A stretch of DNA of 18,728 bases from positions 1-18,728 of the forward strand of contig LSSL01007381.1 of assembly GCA_001953115.1 (NCBI GenBank). Direction: 5' to 3'. Position 1 is the first letter of the stretch, and each line of letters starts with the position of its first letter. A model generated the notes under the pieces. That model was not told the origin of the DNA, ran no database searches, and worked only from the letters and a program-made list of their open reading frames with translations. The position numbers and the translations under genes are program-made. This stretch comes from Smittium mucronatum. Its lineage: Eukaryota; Kickxellomycota; Harpellomycetes; Harpellales; Legeriomycetaceae. Positions 8,821-17,339 of this stretch are shown here, in pieces.

Positions 8821-9660
8821 TAACGCGTATTTTCGTCTTAGGTTAAGCTAAGCCCCCCTTATAGTCTGAAAGTCTTAGCTCGCTTGAAGGCTGTTTTAGT
8901 CACTTTATAGTTTAGTAGTATAATTTAGTTAGTTTTTTTTTCGTTTAGTTTTGAATACAACAATTTTTGTATTTTTCGCTTGTGTTTTACTAGTGTTTAG
9001 TTAGTTGGATTGAAGCTATATTTTTATTCTTTTTGTGGACTGGGAGCATTACCCATTAGTCCGATTTATTTTTTTAGTTAGTTTTTATAGTCGCTTAGTG
9101 AAGATATTAGTCTATTTAGTGGTATGGCACGGTTATGCACAACCATGAGTTGATCTAGTCCTGTGCATATCCTTATGGGTTTACCCCTGAGTTGGACGCT
9201 TGGTGAGAGGTCGCGGAAGATAGAGATAATGATGCTTTGGCATCGATCTCAATTGAAGCCCTTGAGCTAAGTGAACACCTATACCCATCGGTAGACTTGG
9301 CGGGGGAGCCGGTTATGGATGATCTTGTATTTTCTTTACTGGAACTTTCGTTAGGTTCCAGTCCCACCCCCCTCCAGTAAATTTCTATCCTATTATTACT
9401 AACTTGGGGGCTGTACAAACACTTAGTGTTGTCAGTACAGGAAGAAACAGGCGAAGTGTAGATAGGCAGAGTATGGGAGCAATACCTGCCCTAAAGTCTC
9501 TGTTAGGCGAGGGAGTGGAATGTACTAGCAATAGTGCGTTCAGTTTTTCCTTGTCTTTGGCTACACAAAAACAGTTTAGGAGCGAGGATTTGTACCGGTC
9601 TAACTGGTATAGAGAATCCGCTTCCGACATTAACGTCAGATACTTTCTTAGCACAACCCA
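8820..9660 (+). other. GC-richer structured island, probable foreign or retroelement DNA
   Basis: Composition rises sharply relative to everything around it, approaching balanced GC at 9120-9650, then drops back after 9660. The left part (8895-9125) is T-rich with about a dozen TTAGT motifs, like an untranslated leader. The right part has many inverted repeats: 9037-9062 (GGACT/AGTCC plus GGG/CCC), 9134-9169 (TATGCACA/TGTGCATA), 9338-9362 (ACTGGAAC/GTTCCAGT), 9411-9440 (CTGTAC/GTACAG around AACAC/GTGTT), 9465-9490 (GGCAG/CTGCC plus GTAT/ATAC) and 9593-9609. A broken reading frame overlaps it. Candidates are the 5' end of a retroelement, horizontally acquired DNA, or a structured RNA locus. 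No poly(A) tail or target-site duplication was found. Confidence 0.5.
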
Positions 9661-9748
9661 TGTTATTGTTTTTTTAATTTTCTGTGTTTATATATTCCAT
9701 TATCAAGTTCAAAGCCTAATCACAATATTTTTTTTTTCAAAATTTTGA
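9123..9748 (+). pseudogene. Broken ORF in the GC-rich island, unassigned
   Basis: In one plus frame from 9123 there are stops at 9156 (TAG) and 9204 (TGA). A 57-codon open stretch then runs to the TAA at 9378 and includes the acidic run DLAGEPVMDDLVFSLLELS. The reading then moves to another frame, open from before 9404 to 9745, including SLSLATQKQFRSEDLYRSNW. The tail beyond about 9665 is hydrophobic and lies in the AT-rich flank, so it is unlikely to belong to the protein. I recognise no domain. An opposing minus frame (9385-9654) of similar openness exists, so the coding strand is not certain; plus is preferred because the leader-like region precedes it. Function unknown. Confidence 0.3.
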
Positions 9749-9749
9749 G

Positions 9750-12190
9750 TTCCTATATAAATTATCCTTTGTAAGCAAGAAAATTCAAAATATTTAATCT
9801 GGGTTATATTCAAAATTCTTTGATATTTTGAACAAATAGATTCAGTTAAAGTGGCCATATCTTTTTCTTCAAGCAATATACTAAAACAGAAAATAAAGCT
9901 TTCTATTTTGGCTCAATAATCTTTTCAAGTTTATCTACAATAAATGGTAACTTTTTTCTTAGTAATATTGAAAATAAGTTAAATTTAGCCAATTTTCATA
10001 ATTAAAAAACCATTTCTATCTTTGATTTATAAGCAATAGTTTTCTTTACTAATATTTTGATAAATTTTTGGTAACAGAGATGGAAAACGTATAGTATAAA
10101 TATTTTTTTAGACGAAAATTGGTTTTAGTCTCATCAATTCTAAATTGAATTAGTAAAAATGGGATAAATTAAAAAAAATGAATTCAATTTAAGGAGGTGT
10201 GATAAAGCAGAATTTAAGTAAACCTCAATTCAAATAGTTAAATTTGATTAGAAAAAAATAGTGTTCAATTTTGAGACAGCAGATTCAATAAATAAATAAA
10301 TTTACGGAACAATTAAACCGATTAATATAGAATAATTTTAAATTGAAAAAAATGATTCAAAATCAAAAAAAAATAAAAAAAGACTCTGAGTGGTTCAGAT
10401 TTTAGCTATTTTTTAAGTTTATAAATTCCTAGAAAAAAAATGGGCTGTTGAATTTGTTTAAATGTTGATCTTTTATTTAATAGATAGGTGGATTTTTTTT
10501 AAAATAGAGCTTACTTTTCATTTATTTGTTAGAAGTCCAGATTTGATATAACATTCTAGACTTTGTGAAAATTAAAATACTAATAATAAGTGAAATATTT
10601 TGAGTAAAACATATGTGACTTTCCCAAAAAGATTTTTTAAACCAATAAGCTAATCAAGCAGAAAATTCATAATGGAAAATGAGTGATAATTCAACAGTAA
10701 TTGAATAAAATATGAAAAGCACTTTTAATTACTCAGTTTTTCCGATTAAAAAACTACTAAAATGTATAAAAAGATGGCTAAGGAATAAGAAAGCACTAAA
10801 TTTTTAGCAAATAAAAATTTTACAATTTATATATTTATTGGAGCTATAGAAAGAAGAATTATGTTTGGTTAATTAGGATTTTTGGACAAAGGTTAACGGT
10901 ATGCTAAAAAGTTATAATTTATTTTTTTGTGTCACTATTTTTCACAACTAATATTAATTTTAAGTTTATAGGATAACTTATTTGATAATTATATTTATGA
11001 TTCGGCTGGTATTAATATATAAACAAAATATGAAAAAAAAAATCTGGAAATTTTCGCAGATTTAAGAAAAAATAGACACAATATATTTTTTACCAGTCAA
11101 TTTTGACAGCAAATTGAAGTAAAATCCACAAAATTTAGCTAGTTTTTTTTATTGTTTAGTAATTAAAAACTTCTTTATCATTTGTAAAAGTTATAAATGA
11201 TAAATATAAAAATTAAATCGCATTGTAACTGATTAGCTATAATATAATGGTATTTTTGGAAAGTTATTTGTAGATATTTGTAGATATTTAATGAGGAATT
11301 ATAGAGTATCTGATCATTATTACAATGGTTAAAAGAGATATTTGCTATTTTCATGATAATAATTCTGTTTTACTGATATATAAAGTCTATGATTTTTTTA
11401 GAAAAATAATCAGGTCTAAAAATTTATTCTAAATAAAGTTTATGAAATTTCAGCAATGATATCTGATAACCTATATTTCAATGATTTATTAATAAGATAA
11501 AAAAATCCCCATTAAATAAATAAACTGAGTAGTTATAAAAAATTATCAATCATATTTTTAAAATAAAACTAATAATATATAATCAATAATCTACTAGGAT
11601 AATAAGTACTGTACGAGGTAATTGAGTTCATTTATTATACTAAAAAAAAAATAAATGGGTATTAATATCTTATTGATAATTTATAAGTCATTAATAACTT
11701 GTATAGTCATAAATATTATAATTGTTTTTTATGTGCATCTTAATGATGCACAAACTATAGGTAAAATTCAAGAAATTTGCTCTAAAATTCATATTAGAAA
11801 GCAATAAAATTCTCAATTATGTAAAAATTTATTATTTTTTATTTATCCATATTTTTATATTATGCAAATAAAATTATGTATCTTGTAATTATCACAAATA
11901 ACACTAGAAATATATATTTAAAAAGTACTGATAGACTTAATTTAAGATTTTTTTTAACACTATATGTTTAAAGTGAATATATGAGTCATTTTATATTAAA
12001 TTTTTTTTATCTTTATAATACTTAGGATCAAGATGGCGAACTAGAAGTAATGGGATTAAAATTAAACATAAAATATAATTGGTTTAATTTTCGGATACTA
12101 AAACTTCATACAAAATTTGACGTGAAATTATAACCGAAATACTTTGATATTTTAGATTTAAATCTAAATTTACATGTTATTGTACTCGTA
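9750..12190. other. Long AT-rich stretch, nothing recognised
   Basis: About 2.4 kb with no frame longer than background, no tRNA-like boxes and no large repeat. Minor structures are a doubled TTGTAGATAT near 11270-11290 and a perfect 8-bp hairpin TGTGCATC/GATGCACA with loop TTAAT at 11732-11752. Otherwise I see nothing. Confidence 0.5.
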
Positions 12191-12225
12191 AAATATGTGT
12201 AACTGTACCATGATTATATTTATTT

Positions 12226-12452
12226 TGGTGCTTTTAATATTACTTGTATGTGTGCTTTTGATTTTACTTTCACTTGGACTTGTATGTTTACTTCCACTTG
12301 TACCTTTACCTGCATGTTTACTTGTACTGGTGTTCGTACTGTTGCTTGTATGTATGCTTGTTTTTGTAATTTTTCTTTTTCTTGTGCTTGTGCTTGTGCT
12401 TTTAAATGTATGTTTACTTGATCTAGACTTGTACTTGGATTTGGATTTGAGT
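12226..12452 (+). repeat. Degenerate hexamer array, consensus ACTTGT
   Basis: About 225 bp with clear period 6 on the plus strand: ACTTGT, ATGTTT, ACTTCC, ACTTGT, ACCTTT and so on, plus a purer stretch of GCTTGT repeats near 12385-12400. Copies have diverged by substitution while keeping phase. The 90-codon open frame across it (12195-12467) is a by-product: six-base periodicity without stop words gives a leucine/valine-rich hydrophobic string that should not be taken as a membrane protein. An eroded microsatellite or minisatellite is the simplest reading. Confidence 0.75.
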
Positions 12453-12467
12453 AAATATTTTTTTTAA

Positions 12468-12845
12468 CTAGATTTTATCATAGTTTAATGGTCTACAGAT
12501 TTTAATTTTAACTTCGATTTAGCCCTAAATTATGTTGTATTAGTTAATTAAACTAAATTTATTAAAATGATTTAATGTCTTTCTAATAATCATATATTTG
12601 ACAGTATTCATTTTTTTTATCGATTTTTGCCATATTTTTATTATTTTTATTTTTTTATAATGTAAAATTTTTTTTTTTTTGTTAAATCATTCTTAAATAT
12701 ATATTTTTATGTTTTTTTTCCTGTATTAATTTATAATAATTAAGAAAAAATTCATTTTAGGATTAATTTGACTTAAATATAATTTAAATATATATTAATA
12801 AATATAGAGATTATCATAAATGCTTATATACAATTATTTTATTAG
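12468..12845. other. AT-rich stretch, possible 3' flank of the MULE
   Basis: T-rich with several T runs (for example about 12668-12680). No gene. I looked for terminal inverted repeats matching the sequence upstream of 14449 and found none that I trust. Confidence 0.4.
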
Positions 12846-14449
12846 TCACTCTTTAGACTGGATTTTTGATTTATCGCTACGTCGCCTTTTAATTTTTTGA
12901 CTAATAATCTCAGCATCAATTATTTCAATCTTGTCAGCATTTTTTAAATAGTAGTAAATATGTCCAAATTTGTATCTTTTAAAAAATCCACACATGAAAA
13001 GGTTATATCCAAAAACAAATTTATTTCTTCCTTAGCAGTAATTATTGAAACCTTAGGTTAATACTCGCACAAAAAAGTGAATTTAATATAATTTTTGTTA
13101 ATTATTCTTGAAATCGTTTCTGGATCAAAATTTTCTTAATTTTACATAATAACTGTGTTTATTCTGTCTTTAAATTCAAAAATTTGACTGTGATATTGTT
13201 CTATTTTCAATATCTCGGCTGACTTATAAGGTATTTTATTTTCAGAGAATTCTTTGCTGCTCTCAATATCAATGAATATTTCTGATAAGTTTGGAATTAT
13301 TTGAGATATTCTTGAAGATTTCCAGTTAAAATATTTTGTCTTTAATTTAAATTAAAACCTGTTCAAAGAATTTTTTGTATTCTGTAAGTAAAGACTAGAA
13401 CCTTTATACAAATTATAGTTATATAAATTAATTTTTACACGAAATTTCCATAAGCCTTTTTGTTTCGCTAAATTCTTCGTACTTTTCAATAAATAATTTC
13501 CAATATAGATCAAAATATTCTCTTTTAAGGGCAATATAAATCTTAAATAAATAGTATTGAATTTTTTCTGCGAATGGACGCGAAAATTTCGAAATTTTTT
13601 TATTCATGTTCAAAATATTTTGTGCCCAGCAATTAATTCTTATTGCATCTTTTTCGAATTTTTTTGTAAAGCTGTTAATAAAGGCAGCAGAATCGGCTAT
13701 CAAAGTATTTATTTGAAGTTTTTCCACATAAATTTCTAATATTTTTTTAATTTTTTCAAATATCCATAAAGAAGACTTCTTTTTTTAATTCTGTATTATA
13801 TCTAGGGCTACAGGAAAGTTTTTTCTGTTACTATCTCTTATCTTTACAACAAAAACTGGGTAACCCATATCATTTAGCCTATATTTTGCATCAAAATGAA
13901 CATTTTTTTCTCCGAAAATTATATTCAAAAGTTTTTTAGAGCTGAAAAGTACATTGATTTTGTTTTTATTTATTATTCATCTTTATTTTAGCCCATTTCC
14001 AAATTTGGAACTGATTTTAATCTCATTACACAGCTTTTTCAATTAAAATAGAGTTATTGAGCTCCCTTTTTTGCTTATTTTTATCTAAATATGATATCGA
14101 TGAATATCTTTTATTATATTCAGCATCGACTCCTTGTTCTGAAAGGATACTTTTTATTTCCCAAGGTTTTTTTTATTTTAGCATAAATCTTTGATATTTC
14201 ATTCGTAAGACAAACAGTACATTCAATTTTCAAACATTCAATATTTTGGTAGTTTGAAATAATTTTCTTGTTATGTCTTCGAAACAATATTTCTCCATTT
14301 TCATGACCACAATACAGCCAGAATATTTTTTGTTTTTCAGTAATAATAGATAAAAATGTATTTCTTTAAAAATTGGTCTTTATGTTCCATATTTTTTTAA
14401 GCTCATCGTTATTCTAAACAGTAAAATATTCATAAGTCAAATTAATCAT
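12846..14449 (-). pseudogene. Decayed MULE (Mutator-like) transposase
   Basis: Read on the minus strand from the ATG at 14447-14449 to the TGA at 12846-12848, about 535 codons across several frameshifts and stops. The N-terminal segment includes IFWLYCGHENGEILFRRHN. The DDE core has FDAKYRL with the first D at 13890-13892, then NDMGYPVFVVKIRDSNRKNF (the GYP/DxNRK signature of MULE enzymes), then LIADSAAFI with the second D at 13692-13694, 66 residues on. NCWAQN stands where MULEs have CWxH, so the histidine is lost. Then come KGSSLYLQNTKNSLNRF (like the GxxxxxxTNNxLExxN region), a SWIM-like remnant CGFFKRYKFGHIYYYL near 12950-12998, and a basic tail KIKRRRSDKSK. It would have moved its own element; it is now dead. 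Confidence 0.8.
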
Positions 14450-15894
14450 TTTCAATTATATAAATCATAAAAAAACTTTGTTTTCCAATAATAATAAATA
14501 TTAAAGTATCCTTATTATAATATAAATAGTATTTCAGTTTTTTTATTTTTTTTAGAAGGTATCTCAATTTCTTTTACTATACTATAAAAAAAGAAAGGCT
14601 TAATTATATTTTGGTGGTTTTCTATTATCTGATACATTTAAAAGATCTATAGGTCCGTTTTAGTATATACAATATACAATTAAACTAAAATAAACAAATT
14701 TCACCTATCAAAATTTAAAAAAAAAAATTTTGCGAAAAATTCTCGGAATTCAAGATCGAAAATGACTGTTGAAAATTAAATTTTAAGTTTTTTTACAGAA
14801 TCTCCGGAATTTTCCAAATTTTATCCACTTTTTTTCAGATTTTGAGGAAAAAAAAAATTTTTAACCATTATAATTATAATTTCTTTTATTTTATAATAAA
14901 CAACTGTACAAAAAAAGGGCTAAATTAAATTTTAAATATTGACTTAAAAATTAGGAAAGTTAGTTGAAAGGTATTAAGACTAAATAAATTAAAGGATAAT
15001 TATTTATTAAAAGTGCTTTATCAAGAAATTAATCTCCATTTCGAGAATAATCCCCTTAATTTTTTATTAAATTTCATCATCACTTGCTTTATAGTGCATT
15101 TTTTTCTTTACAAAAATATTTTCAATTTAAAATTCTAAAATATCTGATTAACACATATCAAACCTATCGAGATATATTCCAGTTACAGAATCTTAAAATC
15201 TAGAATAAATCATAGCTACTTCCAACTCTGATATTAGAAAGTGGTTCTGATAGTAATAATACAATGGCATTTAATAGTTGTATAATAGCATTTGCAAGTT
15301 AACTCTTTAATGGATTTACTTTCATATAATTTAACAAAATATAATAATTTTTAAAGGATTTGCAGAAAAGGGGTTAAAAATAAGGAAGGAAATCATATAT
15401 TCCCCCTAAAAATAAGATTTTGATATTGTTAGCACATACCAGTCATTATGAATGATTAACCCTGTTGGTGAAAGATTTCCAAATCTGTATTTATGTATCT
15501 TAAAATATAATAGAATCTTCTATTTATATTAGAAATGCTCTAATTAATTTTTTTTGCGCATATAAGAAAGCTTGAGTAACTAAATCAAGTGTTTCTTTTA
15601 ATAAAATAACCCAGTTATAGTTTTGATTATTTACTATGCTTTTTTTATTATCAAATTCCAAAAGGCATATTCGAGGGAAAATGTTTTTTTAGGAAAGCAT
15701 TATAAATATTATGTCAAAAGATAAATTGAACTGATTCCGGACTAGGGAAGCGGTTCTACGAGTTCTAGTTTTGTAGCCTCGGTGTCTGATATGACATTTT
15801 GATTTTCAATTAAATCTTATACAAAAAATTCGTTCAAAAAAATATATCTGAATACAAAATACAAAATTCCGGTGTCGAAGAATAATGTGCCATA
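14450..15894. other. AT-rich stretch without recognised genes
   Basis: Contains TTTTAGT/ACTAAAA inverted arms near 14658-14690 that could be a decayed transposon end, and a patch at 14735-14820 with two related TCTCGGAATT / TCTCCGGAATT words. A slightly less AT-rich patch lies at 15735-15800 (GGACTAGGGAAGCGGTTCTA). No reading frame rises above background. Confidence 0.4.
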
Positions 15895-16443
15895 ATGGCT
15901 GATAAAAGATACATAGGTCTTGATAAAGATTTCATAGTGATAATGATAAAAAAAGATTGTAGAAATGTTGGGACAATCAGATGGATTATGACTCCCAAAA
16001 ATTCGATTAATATAAATTAATTGGAAAAAATAAACTAAAACAGGAAAATAAACCTGAATACAGCCGCATTGTGATATACTAAAATTACTTAGGTGGAGTA
16101 AAATGCTTTTTGAAATTTACTTGTGATTAATACGGAAGATATTTCGAATTTTTCAAAATTATCAATGGTTCCTGTTTATCTGTAACGAATTTCGATAAAA
16201 ACAATTTACCTTCTTTAAGTTGAAGATTTTAATATGAAAAATATTATAACAAAAAACGAACAGCGGCTAATTGATAAAAAAATACTTGACGAGAAAAGTT
16301 AATAAGAACTTCAATCAATAGAAATTTTTTCTAAAAAAAATCAGCTTGAAATATTGCCTAATAGAAATTTAGATGGATTAATTGGACTAAATAATGATTT
16401 TTCTGCATTAGAAGTAGACTATTTTAGGGATATTATCGCTTAA
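15895..16443 (+). pseudogene. Single-frame ORF trace with about ten stops, unassigned
   Basis: From the ATG at 15895 one frame of 182 codons runs to the TAA at 16441. It starts MADKRYIGLDKDFIVIMIKK and is open for 42 codons. After a middle part with repeated stops (TAA, TAG and TGA), it ends with a 45-codon open stretch including ILPNRNLDGLIGLNNDFSAL. No frameshift is needed. In sequence of this composition roughly one codon in eleven would be a stop by chance, so ten in 182 is below expectation but not decisive. I recognise no domain. It may be host gene debris or part of the retroelement whose gag-like sequence lies about 900 bp downstream. Confidence 0.3.
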
Positions 16444-16839
16444 AACTACTAAATTTAACATATTATTAATTTAATTTATTATTTTATCAATATCAAAAAA
16501 AAATTGTGATTTTTACTTGCCAATTTTTTAGATTAATTTTTATATAAAAACCGATATCAACTGAAATTGATTTGAATCCTTCTTTCTCTTACAAATTTCA
16601 AAGGATCAAACTTTTTATTATATCTTAGCGATATCTGCTGAAAAATCATCCAATAGATTGTTTAAAAAAAGGATAAATTACTTCAAAAAATTATTTTTTT
16701 CTTATATGTAGAAGTTAGGGTCATCATGTATGCATTTATGATTGCCCTCTGAGTAACTGTAAAATTATGATTTAGTAAAAGAGTAGTACTTTGTAAAAAT
16801 TACAAAGGGGTAAAAATATTGAAAAATAAAGAAAAAACG
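16444..16839. other. AT-rich stretch, nothing recognised
   Basis: Stop-dense in all frames with no repeat or boxes that I can support. It separates the ORF trace from the LTR-like inverted-repeat patch. Confidence 0.4.
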
Positions 16840-16920
16840 TGTCAACACTTATAGATAAGTGATGACAACGAAGGAGAGGGATTGGCTAATCAAGGACCAT
16901 GTTGACAACGTTTCAAATAT
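16840..16920 (+). repeat. Nested inverted repeats, possible LTR remnant
   Basis: TGTCAACA (16840-16847) and TGTTGACA (16910-16917) are inverted copies. Between them CACTTAT-AG-ATAAGTG (16846-16861) forms a perfect 7-bp hairpin, and TGACAACG occurs twice (16863-16870, 16913-16920). The patch is less AT-rich than its surroundings and lies about 420 bp upstream of a gag-like start, the position expected for an LTR. LTR borders and a primer-binding site were not found. In particular, no match to the 3' end of the initiator tRNA in this window is seen. Confidence 0.35.
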
Positions 16921-17339
16921 AACTAATGGTATGAAATATGAATGATAAATATTATTAATATGAGATTTGGCTTAAGTAAAAGATGTATTAGAAGAAAGAA
17001 ATGTATAAAAAGATTATGGTTTTTTTCAGAAAAAGAGAATTAATAAAAAATAGGATCCTGGAAGATTTTTTAAGACAACTACTTATTATAGATAGTAATT
17101 CGAAATAATCTCAAAGTAAAATTTTCGGCTTATAAGGAATATATTAATATTTTGGTTCTAAAAATAAATTTTAGTCATACTATAATAATTTTACCTTAGC
17201 TTCAATTACTCTTTTATTATCTTAAAAAAAACTAACTAAAATAAATAACAAAAAAAACATGTATAAAAAAAAGTGTTGCTAATTTTAAAGAGAAATATTA
17301 CAAATTATAATAAGGAAAACTTTGTAGAGATAAAAAAAA

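Noticed and set aside
10191..10198. AAGGAGGT, a perfect bacterial ribosome-binding sequence
   Set aside because: The window is eukaryotic by its tRNAs and transposons, and no ORF follows; chance occurrence.
12195..12467. 90-codon leucine/valine-rich ORF resembling a membrane protein
   Set aside because: It is a translation of the ACTTGT-type hexamer array; the hydrophobicity follows from T-rich period-6 repeats.
13557..13739. 60-codon plus-strand ORF
   Set aside because: Antisense shadow of the MULE transposase relic, whose minus-strand reading has recognisable motifs.
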